Shown here: positions 16,177 through 23,559 of the stretch, one piece after another
Layout of the letters: the number at the start of each line of letters is the position of its first letter
How positions within the stretch are numbered: the first letter of the stretch is position 1
From: a virus
Length of the DNA stretch: 64,000 nt
Virus record (IMG/VR): IMGVR_UViG_3300045918_000214
Span: 1 to 64,000 of that record
Reading direction: 5' to 3' (one strand)
Made by a program: the position numbers and the translations under genes
The notes under the pieces: generated by a model
What the model was told of the DNA's origin: nothing
What the model saw: only the letters and a program-made list of their open reading frames with translations
The model's database searches: none

Positions 16177-16216
16177 AATACTTCCAATTATACACCCATT
16201 AGAAACGGATGTAAAA

Positions 16217-16771
16217 TTATTCTTCAATCTTTGGTTTATGTGCATCACAGCGAACTGCGATCCAACCACCAGAATTCCCAGTATCACCAGGTGCGCCACA
16301 TTCATCACAGGTCACAGCTGACATCGATTCTGCCATGTGCATTAGACCCGAGATGTATTCATCACCACCGTTATAGTAAAATCTAAGTGTACCAAATTTT
16401 TCCTTGACTTGTACAGCCACTACTTGGGGAACAAGCTCAGGAACTGGCCAACCCTCAGATTTTTCCAAACTTTCTTTGTAATAGACCAATTGTTCTTCGG
16501 TATTGACAAAGTCATAATATTCACCGAACGGTTTCCAATTACCGATCCCTGCTTGTTGACGCATGTGATTGTATTTCAGAGCACGTTCACGTCTCTCTGC
16601 GATACTATTTATATGAAATTGAGTGGCAGAACAAAGCTGATTGATAATATTGTACCAACCGTCACCCACACAAAGTCCCCAGCACATACAAGTTTCTTGC
16701 ATATTCCCATTTCGCTGAGCAAAGATGAGTGGATATTTAGTGCATAGCTTTTCGTCGAGTTCAGGAGTCAT
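16217..16771 (-). CDS. Conserved phage protein with C-terminal zinc-like motif
   Basis: 184 residues. The middle holds VKEKFGTLRFYYNGGDEYI, and the C-terminus CDECGAPGDTGNSGGWIAVRCDAH, a CxxC...CxxH arrangement that could bind zinc. This 'KEKFGTLRFY' protein occurs in many phages and bacteria as far as I recall; function unknown. Starts within the 3' end of the next gene upstream (11-base overlap). Confidence 0.75.
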   Translation of the reverse strand: MTPELDEKLCTKYPLIFAQRNGNMQETCMCWGLCVGDGWYNIINQLCSATQFHINSIAERRERALKYNHMRQQAGIGNWKPFGEYYDFVNTEEQLVYYKESLEKSEGWPVPELVPQVVAVQVKEKFGTLRFYYNGGDEYISGLMHMAESMSAVTCDECGAPGDTGNSGGWIAVRCDAHKPKIEE

Positions 16772-17054
16772 AATTCACATCTTTCATAAATTGTTCTACG
16801 ATCCAACCTTGTACTGCATTCATGGCAGCACGAAGATATGCAAGTCGTTCACGGTCTTCAAATATGCCGGCACCTTTTGGTGCAGCCTGATAAACAATAT
16901 CTCCACCCCAATCTGGGCAAGACACAGAGAAATTTCCATGTTTGATCCGCATGTATGCAACTGGTTTACCTTCTGGATCAAACACATCATACGATTCAGG
17001 ACAAGCAATGCACGTGAGGGTCAGCTTATAGCCGTCGATATATAGATTGTACAT
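16761..17054 (-). CDS. Conserved hypothetical protein
   Basis: 97 residues: strands MYNLYIDGYKLTLTC, YDVFDPEGKPVAYMRIKHG, then CPDWGGDIVYQ and a helix ending QGWIVEQFMKDV. One-base overlap with the NADAR gene stop. No recognised family motif. Confidence 0.65.
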   Translation of the reverse strand: MYNLYIDGYKLTLTCIACPESYDVFDPEGKPVAYMRIKHGNFSVSCPDWGGDIVYQAAPKGAGIFEDRERLAYLRAAMNAVQGWIVEQFMKDVNYDS

Positions 17055-17506
17055 TATGTTATCCTTGAATTGTTTCTAATTTTCATTAGCATTTCACCAA
17101 GATTATTGTGGCCAATCCCATCACATTTACCCCAGTATGTATCTTTCCAGTAGTTAGTTTCTTCTAAATAAGCATCACCAGTCGCCAATAACATATTTCT
17201 CTCGGGAATATTTCTAAACTTAGCCTGCAATGCAATCAACATTGCAGTTTTTCTATAGTCGTTCCAATCTGGTCTAAGTGTTACTTTTGACCCTATTTTC
17301 TTAGCATCTTTAGGTGTTTCAGCGCAGATGATCATCTGCTGATATTCTGGATCAAATGATTTCTGGTACATATAAGCATGTTCAGAAGATTTAAATGGAA
17401 TATCATACACTAAGCATGTACACAAATGATAGTTCGAAAGAAACCTATACTCCCCAAAGAATCCCAGAATTGGTGTATCTATCCTTTTGTCTTCAAAGAG
17501 ATTCAT
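17054..17506 (-). CDS. NADAR (YbiA-like) ADP-ribosyl/N-glycosyl hydrolase
   Basis: 150 residues. Family motifs: FFGEYRFLSNYH at residue 16, SSEHAYMYQKS near residue 40, KDAKKIGSKVTLRPDWN near residue 66, ALQAKF near 92, LLATGDAYLEETNYWKDTYWG near 105 and GHNNLGEMLMKIR at the end. NADAR proteins remove ADP-ribose from guanine in DNA in DarT1-type systems and related N-glycosidic bonds. A phage copy would undo host ADP-ribosylation of phage DNA. Complete length for the family. Confidence 0.88.
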   Translation of the reverse strand: MNLFEDKRIDTPILGFFGEYRFLSNYHLCTCLVYDIPFKSSEHAYMYQKSFDPEYQQMIICAETPKDAKKIGSKVTLRPDWNDYRKTAMLIALQAKFRNIPERNMLLATGDAYLEETNYWKDTYWGKCDGIGHNNLGEMLMKIRNNSRIT

Positions 17507-17847
17507 CGCGGTAAACTGTAAGCACGGCCTTGTGGATCAACCCAGAGTCCTGACTGCCAAACATAGGTCAGCCGAGTTCCGTCCTGTAGATACACCACAG
17601 CCGGAGCTTGGGGTTGTTGAGGAACCACATACACAGGAGCAGGCTGAACATAGACCGGAGCTGGTTGGACATACACCGGTTCGCGGTTCTGCATGATCAG
17701 AGCTGTTCCCAGCGAACCGATCAGCAATCCTACACCAAGATCATCCGAGCGACCGAAGTGGCCGTATCCGTGAAGATGTTGAGCCGAAGCCGAAACAGCC
17801 GCAGTAGCAAGTACGGCACCTGCAACAAGAGTTTTAAGAGTTTTCAT
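17503..17847 (-). CDS. Secreted small protein with VYVQPAP repeats
   Basis: 114 residues from ATG 17847 (AAAGG upstream; the longer frame would begin ahead of the promoter -10). Signal peptide MKTLKTLVAGAVLATAAVSASA, a His/Gly-rich linker, a possible membrane/GLLIGSLGTALIM segment, then three tandem VYVQPAP-type repeats and a C-terminal YVWQSGLWVDPQGRAY motif. Looks like a host-derived periplasmic or envelope protein. Confidence 0.7.
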   Translation of the reverse strand: MKTLKTLVAGAVLATAAVSASAQHLHGYGHFGRSDDLGVGLLIGSLGTALIMQNREPVYVQPAPVYVQPAPVYVVPQQPQAPAVVYLQDGTRLTYVWQSGLWVDPQGRAYSLPR

Positions 17848-17865
17848 TTCGTTACCTTTTGATAG

Positions 17866-17894
17866 ATTATACAATACACATCAATATGTGTATA
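17866..17894 (-). promoter_or_regulatory. Promoter
   Basis: TATACA, 17-bp spacer, TATAAT at 17871-17866; serves 17503-17847 and downstream genes. Confidence 0.7.
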
Positions 17895-18785
17895 TTAATT
17901 CGTAAGACTGTACTGTGCCATCTTCATGAACTTTTCGCCTGTGAACTTTTGACCGATGCGGATCACTTGGATCAGGGTACGCATCGAAACTTCACGAGCC
18001 TTTTCTTTGTGTTGGTTGATGATCTTCAGAGACATACGCTTCACAGAGAGTTCAGCTTCAGGCATGAATTCCGAATCTTCAAGGATGTGCTTCATGCGTT
18101 CGATTTTTTCTTCCAACTTCATGGACACATCAACACAAACTGCACGAGTACGCAGAGCTTGGGGAATCTTGTCCTTGTTCAGGTTAGAAATAAAGATCAC
18201 ACCACCTGTGAAACGGAAAGAGCGTGGGAGGTCTTCGTCACGGCTTTCAGCATTCCAAGAGATGATACGTTCTGCATTTGAATCCAGAGCACCCTTCAGC
18301 AGGTTAGCAGCAACAGCATCAGAGAACACGTTATCGCAGTCATCCAGGATCAGAATTGAGTCCTTGTTTTCGTACAAGAGGCGATACAGAGCCTTGGGTG
18401 TAGAGTAACCTTTCACCACACGATAGTGCTTACGTGGCAGAGCTTGACCTTCAACAAACGATTCCAGGTTAGACACATCAACGTAACCTTCGGCCTTCAG
18501 AGCCTTGTTTACAGTGTAGGTCTTGCCAATGCCACCAGAACCTGTCAAAATGACAGACGGTTGGATCTTTTCAGCAACCATGGAAACGTAGTTTTCGATG
18601 AACTCGAAACGTTCGTTGATAGAGAATTCGGATTCGGTAGCCTCAACCACGGCAGCTGCAACAGCATTCTTGCCGTAAGACTTTTTGAACAAATACTGAA
18701 TGTGTGATTCGTTCTTGGACTTACGGACCTTGCCGTCCACATCTGTGAAGGAGAAAGTACCAGAGTTGTTTTCGATTTTAGCCAT
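17895..18785 (-). CDS. AAA+ ATPase
   Basis: 296 residues. Walker A LTGSGGIGKTYT near residue 80, Walker B SILILDDCDNV near residue 143, sensor region GVIFISNLNKDKIPQALRTRA near residue 193, with arginine finger. The first 60 residues are family specific. Similar single-domain AAA+ proteins occur in T4-like phages as presumed helicase-loader or chaperone ATPases. Monocistronic, own promoter at 18820-18848. Confidence 0.85.
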   Translation of the reverse strand: MAKIENNSGTFSFTDVDGKVRKSKNESHIQYLFKKSYGKNAVAAAVVEATESEFSINERFEFIENYVSMVAEKIQPSVILTGSGGIGKTYTVNKALKAEGYVDVSNLESFVEGQALPRKHYRVVKGYSTPKALYRLLYENKDSILILDDCDNVFSDAVAANLLKGALDSNAERIISWNAESRDEDLPRSFRFTGGVIFISNLNKDKIPQALRTRAVCVDVSMKLEEKIERMKHILEDSEFMPEAELSVKRMSLKIINQHKEKAREVSMRTLIQVIRIGQKFTGEKFMKMAQYSLTN

Positions 18786-18819
18786 TTTGTTTTCCGTTGT
18801 GTTTTGGAGAAGTTGGTTA

Positions 18820-18848
18820 ATTATAAAACAACTGCGAATATATGTAAA
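18820..18848 (-). promoter_or_regulatory. Promoter of the AAA+ gene
   Basis: TTTACA, 17 bp, TATAAT at 18825-18820, minus strand. Confidence 0.78.
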
Positions 18849-19058
18849 TTACTTAGACAGAAGCCACACACCGGCATCAAAACCCTTGGTGAAATCTGCC
18901 TGAGCTTCTTCTTCACCTGGCTGATTGTAGGGATTGTCATATACACACCCAGCATTTAGATGATCTGAAGCATGGGCAAAACCTTGGTTGTACGGAGTCG
19001 GCATTCCGGCGTTCCCAGTACCGCGGCTTGGTCTTTGTAAAGTGTATTTCGTTTCCAT
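18849..19058 (-). CDS. Small hypothetical protein
   Basis: 69 residues rich in Gly, Asn and Tyr (GTGNAGMPTPYNQGFAHASDH), ending FTKGFDAGVWLLSK. Resembles the C-terminal end of phage 'xxGFxAG' proteins. Not recognised. Preceded by its own promoter. Confidence 0.6.
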   Translation of the reverse strand: METKYTLQRPSRGTGNAGMPTPYNQGFAHASDHLNAGCVYDNPYNQPGEEEAQADFTKGFDAGVWLLSK

Positions 19059-19064
19059 GATGCT

Positions 19065-19093
19065 ATTCTAACATGACTGGGAATATGTGTAAA
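19065..19093 (-). promoter_or_regulatory. Promoter
   Basis: TTTACA, 17 bp, TAGAAT at 19070-19065, minus strand. Confidence 0.7.
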
Positions 19094-19170
19094 TTACTAG
19101 TCCAACGATCTAATTTTGTGTGGGAATAGTAACATACCTAGAGCCAACTGGACGACCGTTCTACGACGAT

Positions 19171-19425
19171 CTAAGCAGGGTTCTTAACCATAGCCATGTT
19201 ACCGAGTATGTCTATGTGTATCTTTGGTGCGAAGATATCAACTCGAAACTTATCTGCTTCAATTTCTTCCACTTCCATATATGCACCAATTTTGGCATAT
19301 TTCTTTACATACCGAGCCAAACGTTTAACTGTTTGAATTGAAACCAATTTAGATATTGTTTCTTTTTGTTTGTAGTTATTACGATATTCTGTTTCTGCAG
19401 CTTCGGTTGAATATACTCTTCTCAT
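19171..19425 (-). CDS. Small basic hypothetical protein
   Basis: 84 residues; helical, Lys/Arg-rich first half (YKQKETISKLVSIQTVKRLA), beta-rich end. Start coupled to the stop of the GNAT gene. No known family. Confidence 0.6.
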   Translation of the reverse strand: MRRVYSTEAAETEYRNNYKQKETISKLVSIQTVKRLARYVKKYAKIGAYMEVEEIEADKFRVDIFAPKIHIDILGNMAMVKNPA

Positions 19426-19958
19426 TTACATATTCCTTTATCAATAATGCACATACGAACTTCATTCAGACGAGATAATGGCACTGGATATTGAATGTTT
19501 ACCGATGCCTCAGTATCTGTGCCATGGGTCATAACGGACATACCGAATTTCTTTGCAATATGCCGCATAGCAGAGTTTTGAGATAGACATACCATATAGA
19601 TACGTGTTATCTGAAATTCCGTGACTAACTGATAACCACGAGCAAACAATAACTGTCCTAATTTCTGGCCACGGTAATTCGTATCAACCGTAAATGCAAA
19701 TTCAGCCACGTCATCTGCTATAGCAATATGTAACGTAGCAATAAGCGTTTCGCCATCAAATACTCCATACCAAAAGCCTTGATACTTATCTTTATCGATG
19801 AATGAATTTAGAACGTAATTGCCAATCTTTTCATCTGATAATTGATACCCAAAACGAAGATAACGATCTGACTCGGGTAATGCAATAATATGGTGAGCAA
19901 TTGCTACCACGTGATTTGATCGTAATCTGATTAATGAATAATCTGTAAAATTCGACAT
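19422..19958 (-). CDS. GNAT family N-acetyltransferase
   Basis: 178 residues from ATG 19958 (the longer frame runs into the deaminase gene). Acetyl-CoA binding motif A is VDTNYRGQKLGQLLFARG near residue 92; motif B IYMVCLSQNSAMRHIAKKFGM follows. Substrate unknown; could acetylate host or phage proteins, or small molecules. Two bases separate it from the dCMP deaminase stop. Confidence 0.82.
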   Translation of the reverse strand: MSNFTDYSLIRLRSNHVVAIAHHIIALPESDRYLRFGYQLSDEKIGNYVLNSFIDKDKYQGFWYGVFDGETLIATLHIAIADDVAEFAFTVDTNYRGQKLGQLLFARGYQLVTEFQITRIYMVCLSQNSAMRHIAKKFGMSVMTHGTDTEASVNIQYPVPLSRLNEVRMCIIDKGICK

Positions 19959-19959
19959 T

Positions 19960-20403
19960 TTAATCCTTGAAATGTACAAACTTAGTAAACATACCCGAGT
20001 ATTTCTTTTTCGTATCTTCGTATGACCGCGGATGAATATCATCGAAATACACTTCAGATACTCCAGCTTGAATCATCAAAGCAGCACATGGCATACAAGG
20101 CGAATGTGTAATGAATACAGTCCCACCTTTGAGTGAAATACCGCGTCGCGCACAATGTGCAATCAAATTTGGTTCTGCGTGAATCGTATCTGGTTTTGTT
20201 ACGAGATAACTTCCGCCATCCTCATTATGAATTTCATCCTCGCAGCAATTATCCATACCTCTCACGGTACCATTATATGCAAATGCAATCATGTCTCCAT
20301 TGGAATCACAGGCTACTGCACCTACTTTGAGTCTGACTGCCGATGACTGGCCTGCTGCCAGTTTGGCAACTTCCATGTAAAATTTCTGATCTTTTAGTTT
20401 CAC
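19960..20403 (-). CDS. cd: dCMP deaminase
   Basis: 147 residues. Zn site HAEPNLI near residue 77 (His and proton-shuttling Glu) and SPCMPCAALM near residue 101 (two Cys). The insertion GMDNCCEDEIHNEDG before the HAE motif is typical of phage deoxycytidylate deaminases. Supplies dUMP for dTMP synthesis. Promoter at 20429-20456. Confidence 0.92.
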   Translation of the reverse strand: MKLKDQKFYMEVAKLAAGQSSAVRLKVGAVACDSNGDMIAFAYNGTVRGMDNCCEDEIHNEDGGSYLVTKPDTIHAEPNLIAHCARRGISLKGGTVFITHSPCMPCAALMIQAGVSEVYFDDIHPRSYEDTKKKYSGMFTKFVHFKD

Positions 20404-20428
20404 TTTCGAATCCTTTTGATTAGATTCA

Positions 20429-20456
20429 ATTGTACCATAATTAGAAGCTATGTAAA
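20429..20456 (-). promoter_or_regulatory. Promoter of the deaminase operon
   Basis: TTTACA, 16 bp, TACAAT at 20434-20429. Confidence 0.65.
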
Positions 20457-20678
20457 ATCTTTGATCTCTGGAAACCAGAACTTGTGTTCTTTTTCGATTT
20501 CAAGCAATGCTGTAGCAATTGATAGACCGTATCCAATTTTGTAATCCGCAGCGTCATGTTCGATGATCCCGTTAATATAAGTAAGGAATTCTTTCTCACC
20601 CCACAGAAGTACCAAATTCTGGTACATTTCTGGATGGTAAGATTTGATCGTCAGGAAGTGATCTTCTACGGACTGCAT
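20448..20678 (-). CDS. Small hypothetical protein
   Basis: 76 residues from ATG 20678, 2 bases after the upstream stop. Sequence MQSVEDHFLTIKSYHPEMYQ... mostly helical, acidic, no motif recognised. Confidence 0.6.
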   Translation of the reverse strand: MQSVEDHFLTIKSYHPEMYQNLVLLWGEKEFLTYINGIIEHDAADYKIGYGLSIATALLEIEKEHKFWFPEIKDFT

Positions 20679-20680
20679 GA

Positions 20681-20911
20681 TTACCAAACAATTGGTTCTG
20701 TCGAGATCTTACGTAGTCCAAGATTGATGAACGACATAGCGATAGCTTGCAATTCTGGAGAAACAATAAAGCCCCATTTGATCTGAGCTACTAGTACCAA
20801 AGCTGCCAGGATATTTGCCCAGAAAGTCTTTGAAACATACCATTTCTTACCTGTAGCATTTGCTACCATAATCTCTGCCGCTGCCAAGGTTACATTTGAT
20901 TCTACTGTCAT
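20681..20911 (-). CDS. Small membrane protein, holin-like
   Basis: 76 residues with a central membrane segment (VSKTFWANILAALVLVAQ, residues 26-43) and the ending SFINLGLRKISTEPIVW. The 'SKTxWxN ... NxxLRxxTxxPI' pattern is shared by many small phage membrane proteins annotated as holins. Just downstream of a secreted nuclease. Function inferred. Confidence 0.6.
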   Translation of the reverse strand: MTVESNVTLAAAEIMVANATGKKWYVSKTFWANILAALVLVAQIKWGFIVSPELQAIAMSFINLGLRKISTEPIVW

Positions 20912-20920
20912 GTTTATCTC

Positions 20921-21583
20921 CTAGAAATTTGTTGCATTTTTGATAAGCGTTGGTACATCAACATTGGTGTACGGCCGTACCTTTTCATTTGGTTGGTTCA
21001 GAGCATAATAGAACTCTGTTGCGACTTCGTTCTTGTACACAATCTTCCAGTAACCCATTGGAATTGGAATATTTGAACCAGGCATCATCTGTGGGTGAGA
21101 ATACATAGCAAGAGTAACTACTTTGTAATCAACCGAGTCGGCATCGAATTCGGATCTGATTTTCATCTCAAGAGTTTTCCAAGAGTTTCTGTTCAGAGTT
21201 GGCTCTTGTGGAGTCATGTTTGTGAGCAAGAATGTGGATTTCATTTCTTCTGGAGTATGAGAATCTCCCGCTGGAGCCATATGACCGCGGTCATAGTCGG
21301 ACTTGTAATAATCTAAATTGGTAGGTGATGATTTTCCAACTCGTGCATCTGCTTTAAAAGCATTTACACGATCAACTGCTCCGGATCCCTTAGACTTCTG
21401 AAGCCACTCAGAGGACATAACCGTAGCTTTGTTGTTTTTATCAAAACGATCTACGAAGAAAGTATTACAAAGTTCCACTGTACCAACAGGCATAACTGTG
21501 AGGCTCTTTGGATAGAATTGTGGGCAAGCAGCATATGCGTTTAGAGCAAGGAATGCTGCCGCTAGTATCAGAAATTTTTTCAT
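20921..21583 (-). CDS. Secreted DNA/RNA non-specific endonuclease
   Basis: 220 residues. Signal peptide MKKFLILAAAFLALNAYA, then betabeta-alpha-Me nuclease core with DRGHMAPAGD near residue 97 (catalytic His) and NMTPQEPTLNRNSW near residue 121 (Mg-binding Asn). Family NucA/EndA. Export suggests action in periplasm or medium: nutrient scavenging or blocking superinfecting DNA. Coupled to the nucleotidyltransferase-like gene. Confidence 0.9.
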   Translation of the reverse strand: MKKFLILAAAFLALNAYAACPQFYPKSLTVMPVGTVELCNTFFVDRFDKNNKATVMSSEWLQKSKGSGAVDRVNAFKADARVGKSSPTNLDYYKSDYDRGHMAPAGDSHTPEEMKSTFLLTNMTPQEPTLNRNSWKTLEMKIRSEFDADSVDYKVVTLAMYSHPQMMPGSNIPIPMGYWKIVYKNEVATEFYYALNQPNEKVRPYTNVDVPTLIKNATNF

Positions 21584-22272
21584 TGTGAGAGTTTATCCAA
21601 TTTGTTGTTTAGTTTATCAATCAGACCACGATTACGTAGATCTTTATACAGCACATTTTCCACGGAGAATTCGCCTGCACCTTCTAGTCCAGCCGATCTC
21701 ATTCTCCATAGTTTAGTCTTGAATTCCATGATAGCTTCCTCTGTGCCATCTTTGATCAGATTCTTAGCCGTCTGGATGTAGAATTTAATCTTGTCAATTA
21801 CCTTCGGATCATTCAGAACTTCGATGTGGTCTAGGTGCTTTGGTTCAATCAGCCATTTGTCATGGAGCAGAGAATATACACCTTGGCCACCCGGGAAATG
21901 TTCCTTCTCATCCTGAATGTAGTATTCGACTGGGTAACCTTCAATTTTCAGCTCTGGGTGTTTCTTTGTCCACTCAGATTTCTTATCGAATAGCTCCGTT
22001 GTATCAAGATCAGTCTCATTGCACATCACGTGTACATCTATGTCCGAAAACTTAGTGTAGTTATAGTTGCAATTCCCTCCGGTCATAACGATGTCATTGA
22101 TCAAGGTAGATGGAACACCAGAAAATGTGGCAAACTTCTTGGCGTTCTCAATTAAGTAAGGAGCTACTGTGGGATTCAGCTCAGAGCTATGCCACAGCTT
22201 CTTGTTCAAAGTTGGATGATATTTGATTGTCAATTGGAACTTTTCCGAAAGGTATTGGCTGAAAGTTTTCAT
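21580..22272 (-). CDS. Nucleotidyltransferase-fold protein with capsid-targeting N-terminus
   Basis: 230 residues. MKTFSQYLSEK at the start resembles T4 capsid-targeting peptides with an LSE cleavage-type site. MTGGNCNYNYTKFSDIDVHV near residue 65 is the GS/GG...DxD catalytic pattern of pol-beta-type nucleotidyltransferases, and IEGYPVEYYIQ holds the third acid strand. Might modify a nucleic acid or protein after injection. Not a known named family to me. Confidence 0.65.
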   Translation of the reverse strand: MKTFSQYLSEKFQLTIKYHPTLNKKLWHSSELNPTVAPYLIENAKKFATFSGVPSTLINDIVMTGGNCNYNYTKFSDIDVHVMCNETDLDTTELFDKKSEWTKKHPELKIEGYPVEYYIQDEKEHFPGGQGVYSLLHDKWLIEPKHLDHIEVLNDPKVIDKIKFYIQTAKNLIKDGTEEAIMEFKTKLWRMRSAGLEGAGEFSVENVLYKDLRNRGLIDKLNNKLDKLSQ

Positions 22273-22287
22273 ACTATAAAATATAGG

Positions 22288-23016
22288 TTAAGCAAACAGT
22301 GAAGTAGAATAGATTTTGGTCTTATTTATAAGTACGGCAAAGAATTCATACACCTTGTCTACCAGAGCCGCACATTTGAAAGCATTATCAATTGAATGGC
22401 AAGTTTCGCATTGGTCCGAGGTTACTGGGTGACCAGCAGCATAAGAAGATTTACCAGGTGCATAGGTACCGTTGTGGCAATTTACACAACCAGTTGTAAT
22501 ACCGGCATGAATCGTAGCATGGTTAACTACCCAGCTTTGAGTCGTATGGCAAGACCCACAATCGGCTTGTGTCGGAACGTGTGTAAGAGCCTTTTGCTTC
22601 GCACCACCAAAATTCTTACCATAGTTCAAATATGAACCATTGTGGCATGAATCACATCTCTGAGCCGTAACAACCGTGTGATCCATGTTTACTGTAGAAG
22701 TAAATGCAGTAGTTCTGTGGCAATATGAGCACTCAACGATCTGAGTTGGGATATGGAATTGCGAACGACCCACCGTAGTTCTTAGAGGATCTCCATTGTG
22801 ACAAGTAACACAAGATTTTGGAGTACCAACGAAGACACCGCCTTTGTGGCAAGATGCGCACGTGTTACATTGCCCTGTACTTAGATGAGCTCCATCCAAA
22901 AGGAATGCAGGGTGAGACTGCTCATATAAGGTACACTCGGCCGCTTGGGCAGTGGTGGCGGTAAATAGAGTTCCCGCTATGACTAGGGCTAAGCCCATGA
23001 AAAGTTTTTTAAGCAT
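22288..23016 (-). CDS. Seven-haem c-type cytochrome
   Basis: 242 residues. Signal peptide (residues 1-26, cleaved near AQA-A). Seven CxxCH haem sites at residues 53, 69, 96, 121, 153, 177 and 203, spaced 16-32 apart, with extra histidines at suitable intervals for bis-His ligation. Resembles periplasmic decahaem/doubled-CxxCH cytochromes of metal-cycling bacteria. A hydrophobic segment (VYEFFAVLI) closes the protein. Periplasmic electron carrier, matured by the host Ccm system. Second of two tandem cytochrome genes after a beta-barrel gene. Confidence 0.92.
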   Translation of the reverse strand: MLKKLFMGLALVIAGTLFTATTAQAAECTLYEQSHPAFLLDGAHLSTGQCNTCASCHKGGVFVGTPKSCVTCHNGDPLRTTVGRSQFHIPTQIVECSYCHRTTAFTSTVNMDHTVVTAQRCDSCHNGSYLNYGKNFGGAKQKALTHVPTQADCGSCHTTQSWVVNHATIHAGITTGCVNCHNGTYAPGKSSYAAGHPVTSDQCETCHSIDNAFKCAALVDKVYEFFAVLINKTKIYSTSLFA

Positions 23017-23044
23017 GTAGCCCTCTGATTGTTTTAGTTATCTA

Positions 23045-23053
23045 CTATTTAAT
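23045..23053 (-). promoter_or_regulatory. Candidate late promoter upstream of the cytochrome
   Basis: Minus-strand ATTAAATAG 29 bases before the ATG at 23016. The same (C/T)TAAATAG core precedes homing endonucleases here. Confidence 0.35.
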
Positions 23054-23559
23054 CAGTCCCAACTTCTATATAACGAGCCTTTGGTGCCGAGTGGTCGATG
23101 ACATCCGACTTGAGAACAGTCTAATGGCACAGGAGTCTTCTGATTGTGTGTAATAGACATTCTTTGCTGATTGCCAAGATATCTTGGGCTTGTAGAAGAA
23201 TGACAGGCGATACATTTTATTACACCAAGAGCTGGGTGATTCATAGTCACAGAGGTGGCAAATGATACCGTCTTGTGACAAAAGTCACATTCTACCAGAT
23301 TTGTTGGGATATGTAGTAATGGTCGACCTACTGTGAGTCTAGATGGATCTCCATTATGACATGTGACGCAAGATCTAGGTGTTCCATTGAAGATTGATCT
23401 GATGTGACATTGACCACATGACTGACATTTACCTGTAGATAAATGAGCTCCAGTTAGAGGATAAAGTGGGTGCATTGTTTCATATAAAGTACACTCAGCA
23501 GAGAATGTACTCGAGCACCCAAGCAGTAAACATGCACCAAGAAATTGCTTAAAATTCAT
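23053..23559 (-). CDS. Multihaem c-type cytochrome, likely lipoprotein
   Basis: 168 residues. Signal peptide with a lipobox-like LLLGC at residues 11-15. CxxCH at residues 48, 64, 91 and 116 and a CxxxxCH at 148: four to five haems. Residues 22-95 align closely with residues 27-100 of the seven-haem protein (ECTLYE..HP, GAHLSTG, PRSCVTCHNGDP, VGR, HIPT, VEC..CH), so the two arose by duplication. Starts inside the last codons of the beta-barrel gene. Confidence 0.9.
   Translation of the reverse strand: MNFKQFLGACLLLGCSSTFSAECTLYETMHPLYPLTGAHLSTGKCQSCGQCHIRSIFNGTPRSCVTCHNGDPSRLTVGRPLLHIPTNLVECDFCHKTVSFATSVTMNHPALGVIKCIACHSSTSPRYLGNQQRMSITHNQKTPVPLDCSQVGCHRPLGTKGSLYRSWD

Noticed and set aside
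19958-20042. Longer GNAT protein starting at 20042
   Set aside because: It would overlap the dCMP deaminase C-terminus; ATG 19958 gives clean two-base spacing.
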